A stretch of DNA of 64,000 bases, taken from Clostridia bacterium. Its GTDB lineage: Bacteria > Bacillota > Clostridia > Oscillospirales > Acutalibacteraceae. The position numbers were made by a program, and so were the translations under genes. Positions 1 to 9,024 of the stretch are shown here, piece by piece. Where the stretch lies: assembly GCA_017409845.1 (NCBI GenBank), contig JAFQRY010000011.1:62001-126000 (forward strand). The letters run 5' to 3'. The first letter of the stretch is position 1, and the number at the start of each line of letters is the position of its first letter. The notes below the pieces were generated by a model. The model had not been told where the DNA came from. It made no database searches and saw only the letters and a list, made by a program, of their open reading frames with translations.

Positions 1-1233
1 ATCGGTCCCAAGGAAAACAGAAAAAAGATGATAAATACCCATTGGGGAGGCGTTGTTGAAGATAACAGCTTCGGTACCCACGAATTTTTCGAGCTTTGCC
101 GTCAGCTCGGCTGCGATACATATATCAACGGCAATGTGGGCAGCGGCACCGTTCAGGAAATGAGCGAATGGGTTGAATACATGACACTCGACGGCACATC
201 TCCCATGGCAGACCTCCGCAAGGCAAACGGTCACGAGGAGCCCTGGAATGTCAAATATTTCGGCGTCGGCAACGAAAGCTGGGGCTGCGGCGGTCACATG
301 CTCCCCGAAGCCTATGCCAACGAATTCAGACGCTATGAAACCTTTGTGCGTGACTATGACAGCAGCAAGCATATCTACAGAATTGCCTGCGGTGCAAATG
401 CGTTTGACTATCATTGGACCGAAGTGCTTCTTCAGAAGGCATGCAGCAGAATGAACGGTCTTTCGCTTCATTATTACACCATTCCTCACGAATGGCACCG
501 CAAGGGAAGTGCACTTGAATTTACCAAGGATGAATATGATATCACCATCGGCAGAGCCTACAAAATGGAGGAGCTTGTCCGCCGTCACGGTGACATAATG
601 AATCAGCATGACCCCGACAAGAGAGTAGGTCTTATTGTTGACGAATGGGGCACCTGGTATGATGTTGAGCCCGGCACAAATCCCGGCTTCCTCTATCAGC
701 AGAACACAATGCGTGATGCGATTGTTGCCGCCCTCACCCTTAACATTTTCAACAAGCATTCCGACAGAGTGCATATGGCAAATATCGCTCAGACAGTCAA
801 TGTTCTTCAGTCGGTGGCACTTACTGACGGTGCGGAAATGCTTCTCACGCCTACCTACCATGTTTTCAAAATGTATAAAGACCATCAGGAAAACACTCTT
901 CTCGGCTCTTATATCACAACTCCCGTAATCGGCACCGACGGCGAAAAATTCCCCAAGCTTATCGAGAGTGCATCGGTTGACGAAAACGGCGTTATTTATG
1001 CAACAATAACCAACGCCTCGGCAGATGAAGCGGCTGAAATCAAGTGTCAGATTGCCGATTTTGAGCTCGGAGATATCAGAGCGGAAATCCTTGTCGGCAG
1101 TCCGTGGGATTATAATTCATTTGAAGAAAAAGATGCGGTCAGAACCGCAGAATTCGGTGATTATACCGCAACTGCAGACGGCTTTATTGCAACACTTCCG
1201 CCTTGCAGCGTAGTAAAATTCGTAATTAAATAA
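1..1233 (+). CDS. alpha-N-arabinofuranosidase, GH51, 5'-truncated by the window
   Basis: The reading frame is open from base 1, so the true start lies outside the window. About 410 residues remain of a family usually near 500 residues. GH51 enzymes release terminal alpha-L-arabinofuranosyl units from arabinoxylan, arabinan and similar plant glycans by a retaining mechanism. Two family landmarks are visible: GNES with Glu codon 274-276 (acid/base) and VDEWGTWY with Glu codon 643-645 (nucleophile). The C-terminal part reads as the usual beta-sandwich ending in PPCSVVKF. There is no signal peptide in the visible part, and family members are often cytoplasmic. The next gene overlaps its stop by one base, suggesting co-transcription. 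Confidence 0.93.
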   Translation: MGPKENRKKMINTHWGGVVEDNSFGTHEFFELCRQLGCDTYINGNVGSGTVQEMSEWVEYMTLDGTSPMADLRKANGHEEPWNVKYFGVGNESWGCGGHMLPEAYANEFRRYETFVRDYDSSKHIYRIACGANAFDYHWTEVLLQKACSRMNGLSLHYYTIPHEWHRKGSALEFTKDEYDITIGRAYKMEELVRRHGDIMNQHDPDKRVGLIVDEWGTWYDVEPGTNPGFLYQQNTMRDAIVAALTLNIFNKHSDRVHMANIAQTVNVLQSVALTDGAEMLLTPTYHVFKMYKDHQENTLLGSYITTPVIGTDGEKFPKLIESASVDENGVIYATITNASADEAAEIKCQIADFELGDIRAEILVGSPWDYNSFEEKDAVRTAEFGDYTATADGFIATLPPCSVVKFVIK

Positions 1234-1478
1234 TGGAAAATATCTGCAAACGCTGCTTTCTTCTTGAAAGCGGCAGGGATGATACGCTGAAAAGCATAAA
1301 AGAACATATTGACAGACTTTCCGAAAAAGAAAAAGCATCTGATGAGGAGTACCGCAGGCGGCTTGAGGTCTGCGGCGGATGTGATTTTCTTTCGGGCGGA
1401 GTCTGCCTTAAATGCGGATGCTATCCCGAATTCAGGGCAGCATTTGCGGGGCAGAAGTGCCCTTATAAAAAATGGTGA
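1233..1478 (+). CDS. small cysteine-rich protein (81 aa), probable metal-binding, DUF6171-like
   Basis: This 81-residue protein has eight cysteines: C5 and C8, C47 and C50, C58, C61 and C63, and C76. The CxxC spacing suggests one or two zinc knuckles or a rubredoxin-like fold. A charged helical stretch (about 17-45) separates the first pair from the rest. The ATG overlaps the stop of the arabinofuranosidase by one base (TAATG), so it is probably translated by coupling. It resembles the short Cys-rich proteins of the DUF6171 type in Clostridia; that family name is a recollection, not a search. Function unknown. Confidence 0.65.
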   Translation: MENICKRCFLLESGRDDTLKSIKEHIDRLSEKEKASDEEYRRRLEVCGGCDFLSGGVCLKCGCYPEFRAAFAGQKCPYKKW

Positions 1479-1494
1479 AAAGAGAGGAAACAGC

Positions 1495-2223
1495 ATGTAT
1501 AACATTCTTATCTGTGACGATGAGGCCGATATCCGTTCAGCCTTGAAAATCTATCTTTCAAGTGAGGATTATAATATTCTCGAAGCAGAAAACGGCAAGG
1601 AAGCACTTGAAATTATCGAAAAAGAAAATATCCATCTTCTTCTTATGGATATAATGATGCCTGTGATGGACGGTATCCGTGCACTTGCAAAGCTCAGAGA
1701 GCAGGGCAACAACATCCCCGTTATCCTTCTTACCGCAAAAAGCCAGGATACAGATAAAATCCTCGGTCTCAATGCGGGTGCGGATGACTACATAACAAAG
1801 CCCTTCAATCCCGTTGAGGTAACGGCAAGAGTAAAATCGCAGATACGCAGATATGTCCGCTTCGGCGGCTCTGATAATGCTGCGAAGGCGGAAAAGCCGG
1901 GTGTTCTCCGCAACGGAGGTCTTGAGCTTGACGATAATTCAAAAACACTTACCCGTGACGGTGAGCCGATAAATCTTACTCCCACCGAAATGATGATTCT
2001 CAAATTTTTCATGGAAAATCTTGATAAGGTTTTCTCTCCAAAGGAGCTTTACCGCAAGGTATGGGGAGATGATCCCCTCGGAGCAGAAAACACGGTTACC
2101 GTTCATATCCGTCATCTTCGCGAAAAAATCGAAATTGACCCCGCAAACCCCGATTATCTCAAGGTTTCATGGGGTCACGGCTATAAGATGGTCAGCAAAA
2201 AGGTTCCCGAATCCATAGGATAA
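1495..2223 (+). CDS. OmpR/PhoB-family response regulator
   Basis: A 242-residue two-component response regulator. The receiver domain (1-120) shows the acidic pair D8-D9, phospho-acceptor D52 in LLLMDIMMP, T80 and K102 in TKPF. The C-terminal winged helix (about 145-238) has the PTEMMILKFF and VTVHIRHLREKI signatures of the OmpR class, so it should bind DNA as a phosphorylated dimer. The ATG at 1495 follows AGAGAGGAAA. An in-frame start further upstream would give an extension unrelated to a receiver domain, so it was rejected. The histidine kinase gene follows after 12 bases, giving a cognate pair. The signal is unknown. Confidence 0.93.
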   Translation: MYNILICDDEADIRSALKIYLSSEDYNILEAENGKEALEIIEKENIHLLLMDIMMPVMDGIRALAKLREQGNNIPVILLTAKSQDTDKILGLNAGADDYITKPFNPVEVTARVKSQIRRYVRFGGSDNAAKAEKPGVLRNGGLELDDNSKTLTRDGEPINLTPTEMMILKFFMENLDKVFSPKELYRKVWGDDPLGAENTVTVHIRHLREKIEIDPANPDYLKVSWGHGYKMVSKKVPESIG

Positions 2224-2235
2224 GGAGAGATTTGC

Positions 2236-4221
2236 GTGAATAAAAAATTGCGTTCGGCTGCCGACGGCTCGGCACTGACGATACTTTTAATCGGACTGAC
2301 GATTATTGGTGTCGGCTGTTTTCTGGGAATTTCATATCTTTTTGAATATGATTTCTACGATAAAGACAATAACGGCGAAACGGCAAAAACCATTGCGGTT
2401 CAGATTTATTCGCTTGACGACTGCGAAAAGGCAGAGGACTATTTCCGCTGCTCAATGGAAAGAAACACCGCCGTGCAGCAGGGCAGGAATTCTTCCACCG
2501 ATGCCGACTATCGTCTGAGCTATTATGAAGATTATTTTTCGCCTACAAAATCAAACTTTGTTTTTGCCGTTTATGACACCAACGGAAACTTTATCTGGGA
2601 GCCCTCGGGCGGATATTCATATATAGTTGCAAAGGATAACACCGCATATACCGGTACCTCGGATTTCTATATAACCGACAGCGTTGAGGGCTTGATTCCG
2701 CTTAAGATAAATTATGCCCTTCTTGTTAATGATTCGCAGGCGAACGACCGCTACAAGAGTGCTTTTGACTGGATTGAGGTTGCAAATTCACTTAAATATT
2801 TTGTTTTTGTGGTGCTGTTTTTCTCGATTCTCTTTATAGTTATTCTTCTTTCGGTAGCAGCCATGAATGCAGGCACCGTTGACCCCGAAACGGGAGAATT
2901 TGTGCTCGGATTTGTTGACAGAATCCCGCTTGATTTCCTGACCCTTGTTCTCATCGGCTTCTTTGCCGTTGCGATGATGGTTATAGGTCTGACCTCGGCG
3001 GCGGATGTCAATATGGTTCTCAATAATCTTGTTGTTATTGCAACCTTCGTTGCATTCGTAATGCTTCTTTTATCTTATCTGACAACGCTTTCCGTCAGAA
3101 TAAAAATGGGCAAGGCATATAAAAATACTCTTTTTTATATGGTTTACCGCAAGTTCAAGAGAAAAACTCCACGAAAGCTCAGAAGAGTAGTCGGCAACAT
3201 GTCGTTTATAGTAAAGCTTCTTCTCGGCATTTCGACGTATGTCATTTTTGAAGCCGCAATTTTCGTTGTTATGGCATATAACGGAATTTTCAGCGACAGA
3301 GCAACGGAAATGTTCACAACCTTCCTTATCGTATGGGGCATGACCCGACTTCTGCTTATCCCGATTTTTGTTCTTATTGCCATCAACCTCAACTATATCA
3401 AGGAAGAGGGAGAAAAGCTTGCAGGCGGTATTCTCGGCGAGGGTGTTTCACAGAAGCTGAGCATTTCAGCATTCAAATCCCACGGAAAAAATCTTGACCA
3501 GATAAGAAAAGAAATCAATAAGGCGATGGAGCAGGAGCTTAAAAGCGAAAGACTCCGTAACGAGCTTATTACCAATGTTTCTCACGATATCAAAACTCCC
3601 CTTACCTCAATCAAGAGCTATGTTGATTTTCTTCAGCGTGATAACCTGAGCGAAAAAGAACGCAAGGAATATCTTGAAATCGTTGCAAAGCATACGGATA
3701 AGCTTGCCGTTCTTGCAAAGAACCTTATTGAGGTTTCGCAGATTACCTCAGGCAATATTGAGGTCAAGCGTGAAAAAACAAGCCTCAATATCATCATTGA
3801 GCAGACGATTGAGGAATTCGCTCTCAGGCTTGAGCAGAGCGAGCTTATTCCGAGAGTGAATATGCCCGAAAAAGAGATTTACATTATGGGTGACGGCGAA
3901 TGGCTCTGGAGAATTTTCTCAAATCTTCTTAACAATGCATGTAAATATGCGGCGGTCGGAACAGATGTTGAAATTTCTCTCAGCGAAAATAACGACAAAG
4001 CCGCCGTGCGTATTGCAAATATCTCAAAATCCGCTCTCAACGTTGAAGGCGATGAGCTTTTTGAACGCTTCGTCAGAGGCGACAGCTCCAGACATACCGA
4101 GGGCAACGGTCTCGGACTTTCGATTGCCAAGAGCCTTGCGGAGCTTCAGGGCGGAACGCTTGATATATCTGTCAAGGGCGATACCTTTACAGCTGTCGTC
4201 GTTTTTGACAGCATAAAATAA
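2236..4221 (+). CDS. membrane sensor histidine kinase with multi-span sensor region
   Basis: 661 residues, GTG start behind AAGGAG (2222-2227). A first membrane helix (about 12-34) is followed by an external domain of about 150 residues. Around five further hydrophobic segments lie between residues 185 and 385, so the sensor part is polytopic rather than the simple two-helix type. The HisKA motif NVSHDIKTPLTS places the phospho-accepting histidine at H450. The N box (FSNLLNNACKYA) and G box (GNGLGLSIAKSLAELQGG) of the HATPase_c domain follow. It presumably phosphorylates the response regulator encoded just upstream. The ligand cannot be read from sequence. Confidence 0.92.
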   Translation: MNKKLRSAADGSALTILLIGLTIIGVGCFLGISYLFEYDFYDKDNNGETAKTIAVQIYSLDDCEKAEDYFRCSMERNTAVQQGRNSSTDADYRLSYYEDYFSPTKSNFVFAVYDTNGNFIWEPSGGYSYIVAKDNTAYTGTSDFYITDSVEGLIPLKINYALLVNDSQANDRYKSAFDWIEVANSLKYFVFVVLFFSILFIVILLSVAAMNAGTVDPETGEFVLGFVDRIPLDFLTLVLIGFFAVAMMVIGLTSAADVNMVLNNLVVIATFVAFVMLLLSYLTTLSVRIKMGKAYKNTLFYMVYRKFKRKTPRKLRRVVGNMSFIVKLLLGISTYVIFEAAIFVVMAYNGIFSDRATEMFTTFLIVWGMTRLLLIPIFVLIAINLNYIKEEGEKLAGGILGEGVSQKLSISAFKSHGKNLDQIRKEINKAMEQELKSERLRNELITNVSHDIKTPLTSIKSYVDFLQRDNLSEKERKEYLEIVAKHTDKLAVLAKNLIEVSQITSGNIEVKREKTSLNIIIEQTIEEFALRLEQSELIPRVNMPEKEIYIMGDGEWLWRIFSNLLNNACKYAAVGTDVEISLSENNDKAAVRIANISKSALNVEGDELFERFVRGDSSRHTEGNGLGLSIAKSLAELQGGTLDISVKGDTFTAVVVFDSIK

Positions 4222-4245
4222 ACAGGATAAACACACGGAGGAATA

Positions 4246-5175
4246 ATGAAGAAAAAAATTATTGCGGCAACGCTTGCGGTTATGATTTCCGCAGGATTGT
4301 GTGCATGTGAAAAAAATGCGGATGAAAAGGCAACTGAAAGTGATGCACAGGCAGTCTCATCCACGGTAACGGAAGCGGTATCGCAGGCTTCAACCACCGC
4401 TCCCGTAACAACAACCGTGCCTGCAACAACCGAGCCGACAACGGCGAAACAGACAACCACCAAAAAGATTGTTACCACAACAAAGAAGGTGGCAACCACG
4501 GTCAGAAAGGCGTTGACCACCAAGACGGTTACAGAGGAAAAAACCGAAAAGAGAACAAAAATCAACAGCCTTCTTGAACGCAGAAACGAGGAAGAATCAG
4601 TCAGCACCGACCTTAAATACGGCGTGCTCCGTCACCAGGTTATCACAACCTATTACGAGGAGCAGCCTGACGGAACGGAAAAAGCGGTCAGAACAGAAGT
4701 TACGGCGGATGTTATTGACAGAACCTTCTATTTTGCAACCTATAACGACCTTCTTCCGGCCGCCAAGCAAAACAGAGAAACCTATCGCAGCGAAATCCGT
4801 GAAATCCTTAAGATTATCAACGGTTACAGAGCGGAGGGCGGACTTGAGCCCCTCACCCTCAACGAGGATTTAACGATAATCGCCTGTGCAAGGGCGGAGG
4901 AAATTGCATGGTCTGGCAACCATACCCACACAAGACCCAACTACAGCAGCTGCTTTACTCTTATGCGTGAAAACGGATTTGAAAAAGGAACAGCGGGCGA
5001 AAATATCGGCTGGGGATTTTCTGACCCCGGGTCGGTGTGCGAGGCATGGAAGGAATCCGAAACCCATTACGAAAACATAATGAATCCCAAGTTTACCGAG
5101 GTCGGAATCGGCGTTGCCGCAGATCCCGATAAGGACAGAAATCTCTGCTGGTCGCAGTATTTCTATGCAGGATAA
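4246..5175 (+). CDS. CAP/SCP-domain (YkwD-like) lipoprotein
   Basis: 309 residues. The N terminus is a lipoprotein signal with lipobox LCAC and lipidated Cys at about C21. A Thr-rich, low-complexity linker (about 45-105) suggests a wall-spanning stalk. The last 130 residues form a CAP domain: ILKIINGYRAEGGLEPL, a His in GNHTHTRP, GENIGWG, and ETHYENIMNPKFTEVGIG. CAP proteins of this YkwD type are common on the Clostridial surface and in spores, but no enzymatic activity is firmly established. The gene lies 24 bases after the kinase gene with an own GGAGG site, so it may belong to the two-component operon, and it ends at a clear terminator. Confidence 0.88.
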   Translation: MKKKIIAATLAVMISAGLCACEKNADEKATESDAQAVSSTVTEAVSQASTTAPVTTTVPATTEPTTAKQTTTKKIVTTTKKVATTVRKALTTKTVTEEKTEKRTKINSLLERRNEEESVSTDLKYGVLRHQVITTYYEEQPDGTEKAVRTEVTADVIDRTFYFATYNDLLPAAKQNRETYRSEIREILKIINGYRAEGGLEPLTLNEDLTIIACARAEEIAWSGNHTHTRPNYSSCFTLMRENGFEKGTAGENIGWGFSDPGSVCEAWKESETHYENIMNPKFTEVGIGVAADPDKDRNLCWSQYFYAG

Positions 5176-5181
5176 GTCAAA

Positions 5182-5212
5182 AAAGAGGGGCTGTAGAAAC
5201 AGCCCTTTTTTT
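5182..5212 (+). terminator. intrinsic terminator after the CAP lipoprotein gene
   Basis: GGGCTG (5188-5193), a six-base loop and CAGCCC (5200-5205) form a stem directly followed by seven T residues. It lies seven bases after the stop codon, which fits the end of the transcript. Confidence 0.85.
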
Positions 5213-5214
5213 GA

Positions 5215-5497
5215 CTGTCGATAAAGTCGCTGAAACATAAACGAAATAAATGCAGGGGTCGGCGACCCGCATCAATAACTCTGCAGGAGTAGGGCGAGAT
5301 GCCTTCATCCCGCCGCATATTTTTTTCGTTTATTTGACATTTTTTCTCCCATCGGAGTACCTTTGTACGCCTTCGGTCGAAGATTAACCCCTCCGCTTCA
5401 CTTTCGTTCAGCACCTCCCCTGAAGGGGAGGCAGTCATTCAGCTTCCTTTCTCAACAGTCACCATCTTGCCGAAAAATAAGTTTTTCGACAAGATGA
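5215..5497. repeat. gene-free stretch of interspersed and palindromic repeats
   Basis: No convincing gene. It contains (a) CTGTCGATAAAGTCGCTGAA from 5215, recurring in diverged form at 38145 and 42580; (b) the GGGTCGGCGACCC palindrome near 5257 and a GGGCGAGATG/CATCCCGCC pair near 5290-5315; (c) CCTCCCCTGAAGGGGAGG near 5413, also present near 38771; (d) a long hairpin at 5464-5496 built from CATCTTG-CGAAAAA arms. Short ORFs here are products of the repeats. Confidence 0.7.
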
Positions 5498-5565
5498 AAA
5501 AAGGGGCTGCCGAAGGGAGGCACTTCATAAGGAAGTTGCCTCCCTTCGGCTTTTGTAGACAGCCG
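5498..5565. repeat. long palindrome at the left edge of the accessory island
   Basis: GCCGAAGGGAGGCACTTC (5509-5526) pairs with its complement at 5532-5550 with a single bulge, inside an outer GGCTG/CAGCC pair. It shares the AAGGAAGTT core and the A-tract plus GGGGCTG edge, in inverted orientation, with the palindrome at 22385-22436 on the other side of the island. Confidence 0.65.
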
Positions 5566-5613
5566 GAATGATTGAATTGTAAGGATTATCAATCTATTAC
5601 GGAGGTTTACAAA

Positions 5614-5883
5614 ATGTCTGCTTTTATTGAAGATTTTTATTATGGTAACATTGAACCGCAGGAATGCTGTTCGGAGTTAAAAAATGAATTAAAGAAAAAA
5701 TTAAGAATTCTCACCGAAAAGGAAGAAGAAATCTATTCAAAGTTAAGCGACAAAGATAAAGATTTGTTTGTAACATACACAAGAGCATATAACGATTTTC
5801 TGACAGTCAGTATAGCCGATAGTTTTATTTCAGGGTTTCGGCTTGGTGCTAAATTTACACACGACACATTTGTTACTGATTGA
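5614..5883 (+). CDS. DUF6809-like transposon-associated small protein
   Basis: 89 residues with the ATG at 5614 preceded by GGAGGT. The pattern FIEDFYYGNIEPQ near the start and SFISGFRLGAKF near the end matches what I recall of DUF6809, a small family of Clostridial mobile elements usually lying just before tnpV. Function unknown. It sits immediately inside the left palindrome and is followed by the tnpV remnant, supporting a transposon origin for this end of the island. An in-frame upstream start at 5572 lacks a good ribosome site and was not used. Confidence 0.6.
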   Translation: MSAFIEDFYYGNIEPQECCSELKNELKKKLRILTEKEEEIYSKLSDKDKDLFVTYTRAYNDFLTVSIADSFISGFRLGAKFTHDTFVTD

Positions 5884-5897
5884 AAGGAGTTATTGTT

Positions 5898-6272
5898 ATG
5901 AATAAATCATCATTTAAACTCAACAACGGGACATACAGAACGGTTGGTGATTACAGAATCCCGAATATTACATTACCTGCCGAAGCAAACAAACCGCTCG
6001 GCATATGGGGACTGAAACGCAAGGATTATCTTATGCGACATAAACGAGTGCAATTCAACATTATGCTTATGAACGGCACATTGTAGACTCATCTTGCAGA
6101 GGTTGATAAACAAGCATCAGATACGTTCTCTCAGATAGCAGAACAGATGAAGGTCAGTGAGGGAATTACAGAACAACTTAAAAAGCAAAACCAAATGGAA
6201 TGGGTTGCACGTATGAATAATATTGAGGCAAGAGTAAGAGAAATTGTAAATACAGAACTGATTTACAACTGA
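5898..6272 (+). pseudogene. tnpV: tnpV transposon protein interrupted by an in-frame TAG
   Basis: The ATG at 5898 follows GAAAGGAG. The frame reads RTVGDYRIPNITLPAE, KPLGIWGLKRKDYL and MLMNGTL, then meets TAG at 6084-6086. The same frame continues to TGA at 6270-6272 with HLAEVDKQAS, VTEQL-like GITEQLKKQNQMEWV and VREIVNTELIYN, which is the expected second half of TnpV. Removing one stop restores about 124 residues, the normal family length, so this is a simple nonsense mutation (or an error in the sequence). TnpV is a small protein of serine-recombinase transposons in Firmicutes with no firmly known role. Confidence 0.8.
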
Positions 6273-6273
6273 C

Positions 6274-6312
6274 AAAAGCGGTGACAAGGAAATCCTTGCC
6301 ACCGCGCTTTAA
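6274..6312. terminator. bidirectional terminator between tnpV and the steroid dehydrogenase gene
   Basis: AAAGCGGTG-CAAGGA arms pair with TCCTTG-CCACCG-GCTTT across a short loop, with A residues on one side and T residues on the other. It lies between two convergent genes. Confidence 0.7.
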
Positions 6313-6319
6313 TTATCGC

Positions 6320-7117
6320 CTATCTACGGTGTGTTTCACCTGATAAATCGCCGTATAGTGGTGTTGCAAGACCGAATCCGCCCGATACAGTTAAAATCTG
6401 CCCAGTGGTATAAGCTGATTCATCACTTGCAAAATAAACTGCCGCCGCTGCGATTTCTTCGGGTTTACCCATTCTGTTAAAAGGTATATGACGAAGAAAC
6501 AGTTCTTTGAATTCTTCAGAAAGTTTTTCCTGAACCGCATCGGTTGCGGTCATTCCCGGAAGAACTGCATTGCAGCGAATGTTATTTTTCGCTTCGTGGA
6601 CTGCTATAAGCTTTGTCAGATAATTGATTGCCGCCTTGCTTGTTCCGTATGCAACCTGTGAAATATCGGGCACAAGACCGCCCACGGAAGAAATGTTCAC
6701 AATGCTTCCGCCGCCTTGCTTTGCCATATATTTAACAGCTTCTTTACTCGCCATAAATACGCTTCTCAGGTTAATATTTACGGTATCAAGAAAAACATCG
6801 GTATCGGTGTTTGAAAAGTCAAGGTCTTTTCCCGGATTTGAAGTGCCGAAGTTATTTATAAGAACATCGATTCTGCCTGCATCCTTTACAACATCTTCTG
6901 TCATAGTCAAATATGATTCAGGCTTGCCTGCATCGTTATAAACATATTTTACGTTACAGCCTTGAGAAATCAGCTTGTCGGCTTCTTCTTTTGCAAGCTC
7001 AAGGTTTCTTGCAGCCATATATACTGTTGCACCTTCTTTTGCACATGATTTTACACAAGCCAGACCGATACCTCTGGTGGACGCGGTGATTAAAACAATT
7101 TTGTCTTTTAATTTCAT
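6320..7117 (-). CDS. SDR-family dehydrogenase, probable NADP-dependent 7-alpha-hydroxysteroid dehydrogenase
   Basis: 265 residues of the classical short-chain dehydrogenase fold. The cofactor loop is TASTRGIG (11-18); R37 after the second strand favours NADP(H). NNFG at 88-91 replaces NNAG, and the catalytic set is S144, Y157 and K161. The protein closely follows my recollection of clostridial 7-alpha-HSDH (C. sardiniense/absonum type), including SIVNISSVGGLVPDISQ, RCNAVLPGMTATDA and the GGFGLATP tail. Such enzymes oxidise the 7-alpha-hydroxyl of cholate and chenodeoxycholate to 7-oxo forms. Its ATG overlaps the stop of the transporter gene (ATGA), so the two form one leftward operon. It could instead act on another steroid or alcohol. 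Confidence 0.8.
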   Translation of the reverse strand: MKLKDKIVLITASTRGIGLACVKSCAKEGATVYMAARNLELAKEEADKLISQGCNVKYVYNDAGKPESYLTMTEDVVKDAGRIDVLINNFGTSNPGKDLDFSNTDTDVFLDTVNINLRSVFMASKEAVKYMAKQGGGSIVNISSVGGLVPDISQVAYGTSKAAINYLTKLIAVHEAKNNIRCNAVLPGMTATDAVQEKLSEEFKELFLRHIPFNRMGKPEEIAAAAVYFASDESAYTTGQILTVSGGFGLATPLYGDLSGETHRR

Positions 7118-8532
7118 GTTTTTGCTCCCTTTTTATTGTTATAAATTTGAGGTAGAAAAAGTACGGTAATTATTCCGATTACAACACATACAGTTTCAAC
7201 CGTGGCAAGTAATTTTATGGAATCTACGGCAGCAGAAATTTCAGTCATTCCTGTACCGATAAGATTCGCTGCTCTGTTAGTAAACATCGGAACAAATACA
7301 GCAACTCCGAATGGGGCGGCAAGGTCACGGAAAAGTCCGTATGTTCCCGTTCCCGCTCCCGAAGTTTCGGGAGAGACACCCGACAGAACAACCTTCATAA
7401 ATATAGTGCCGTTTCCGCCAAGCCCAAATCCGAGTATTCCCAATGAAGCAGCGAGCAAAGCAAGTGAAGTGTTTGCAGAAAATAAAAGCATAACGGCACA
7501 GCCTATTCCCGTAAGTGCTAATGAACCGACAAGCACTTTTTTGGGCTCATAACGGTCAGCCAAAGGTCCGAGAATAACAGCACCCAAAGACATTCCAACA
7601 TACATAATGGAAATTGCATATCCCGATATTACAGAATTTTGCGGCTGAGTATAATTTACAAAAATGATAAGATTAGTCATATTTGCCTGCATAAGTCCCT
7701 GAGTGAGAAAAAGAGCAAGCACGGAAAGAACAAACGCTTTTCTTTTCATAAAGCCCCATTGCAGAATGGGATTTGTTGCCTTTTTCTCTGATATATACAG
7801 TCCTATTCCCGAAATAACAGCCGCAATCAGAACTGCAAAAAACAATTTGGATTGCCAACCGAAATTCTGACCGAAAGACGGTACACAAAGCAGCAGACTA
7901 AAGAAAATCAGCACGAATACTGCGCCGACACCGTCAAATTTCTTTATCTTTTTTCTCACATATGCTTTTTTATCCTTTATCAAAGCACAAAGCAGAAAGA
8001 CAACTGCTGAGATTGCGACACACACCCATATCATAGTGCGCCAGCCGTAGTATTTTATAAGCAATCCGCCGATAGTCGGTCCGAAGATCACCGAAACGCT
8101 GGAAATGAACATATAAAGAGCAAAACCTTTTGCAATTTTGTCGGGAGGAAATTCTGTGACAATATATGAGATTACAACAGGTGCAATGGCTGCTGTTCCG
8201 ACACCGACAATAAAACGGGCAATAAGCATAAAAAATAACGAATTAGCAATCGCTGTCAGAATATTGCCGAGCATAAAAACGGCTATGCCGATTAACAGGG
8301 ATACTCTTCGCCCTATCATATCCCCTAATTTACCTAGAACAGGAGCAAAAGCGGCAGTTGACATTGCCATAGCAAGCGCAGTCCATGTCGTATTGTTGTA
8401 AGGAAGGTTTAAATCCTTGACAAAAGCCGGACCAAGTACAGCTGTAAAACCTCCAACTATGCCAACAAGAGAAGCTGCAAATGCATATGGTATAAAGCCT
8501 TTTATATGCGGCTTGCGAAAAAAGTTTTCCAT
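7114..8532 (-). CDS. MFS transporter, DHA2-like, resembling the bile acid transporter BaiG
   Basis: About 472 residues with roughly 14 hydrophobic segments. The loop-2 MFS signature GKLGDMIGRR is present, as is a second copy GPLADRYEPKK. FTAVLGPAF, NNTTWTALAMAMS, FLTQGLMQANMTN and SGAGTGTYGLFRD match my recollection of BaiG from Clostridium scindens, a proton-coupled importer of unconjugated bile acids. Translational coupling to a 7-alpha-HSDH-like gene supports bile acid as the substrate. The ATG at 8532 follows GGAAGTG; a start at 8556 is possible but has no clear ribosome site. A generic drug exporter is the main alternative. Confidence 0.8.
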   Translation of the reverse strand: MENFFRKPHIKGFIPYAFAASLVGIVGGFTAVLGPAFVKDLNLPYNNTTWTALAMAMSTAAFAPVLGKLGDMIGRRVSLLIGIAVFMLGNILTAIANSLFFMLIARFIVGVGTAAIAPVVISYIVTEFPPDKIAKGFALYMFISSVSVIFGPTIGGLLIKYYGWRTMIWVCVAISAVVFLLCALIKDKKAYVRKKIKKFDGVGAVFVLIFFSLLLCVPSFGQNFGWQSKLFFAVLIAAVISGIGLYISEKKATNPILQWGFMKRKAFVLSVLALFLTQGLMQANMTNLIIFVNYTQPQNSVISGYAISIMYVGMSLGAVILGPLADRYEPKKVLVGSLALTGIGCAVMLLFSANTSLALLAASLGILGFGLGGNGTIFMKVVLSGVSPETSGAGTGTYGLFRDLAAPFGVAVFVPMFTNRAANLIGTGMTEISAAVDSIKLLATVETVCVVIGIITVLFLPQIYNNKKGAKT

Positions 8533-8628
8533 ATTGTTCACTTCCAATCTGTTCATAGTATAACCGCATCGTTTTGAATTTATTTAATTGTTTTTGGGCA
8601 TACTTTTATTCGGAAAGGAGGAACAGTT

Positions 8629-9003
8629 TTGAAAATTCGATTTTTTATTTGTAATCATTGCGGAAATATAATTGCAATGGTAAAAGACAGTGGCATTTCC
8701 ATACAGTGCTGCGGTGAAGAAATGGAAGAAATTATTCCCGGCACAAGTGACGGAGCACAGGAAAAACACGTGCCTGTCTATAACGTGAACGGAGAAACCG
8801 TGACCGTTTCCGTCGGAGCGGCAGAACACCCCATGACTTCTGAACACTATATTGAGTGGGTGTGCGTAGAAAGCGAGGAAGGTCTTCAATTTAAAAAACT
8901 AAACTCTGACGCATCACCTCGTGTGTCTTTCTCTTTATCAAAAGGTGACAAAGTTAAGGCGGTTTATGCCTTTTGTAACCTGCACAGCCTTTGGAAGGCA
9001 TAA
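8629..9003 (+). CDS. dfx: desulfoferrodoxin / superoxide reductase, TTG start
   Basis: 124 residues. The N-terminal desulforedoxin domain has C8, C11 and the adjacent pair C27-C28 for a rubredoxin-type iron centre. The C-terminal domain carries the catalytic iron ligands in EKHVPV, HPMTSEHYIEW and CNLH. This is the two-iron (class I) superoxide reductase, reducing superoxide to peroxide in the cytoplasm of anaerobes. It starts with TTG at 8629, chosen because AAAGGAGG ends seven bases upstream and the first residues match the family. The peroxiredoxin gene follows 21 bases later, so peroxide made here can be removed by the next gene products. Confidence 0.93.
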   Translation: MKIRFFICNHCGNIIAMVKDSGISIQCCGEEMEEIIPGTSDGAQEKHVPVYNVNGETVTVSVGAAEHPMTSEHYIEWVCVESEEGLQFKKLNSDASPRVSFSLSKGDKVKAVYAFCNLHSLWKA

Positions 9004-9024
9004 CAAATCAAAAGGAGTATTACT

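Noticed and set aside
5163-5438. 91-codon minus-strand frame across the repeat region
   Set aside because: It is made of repeats and a terminator and has no ribosome site.
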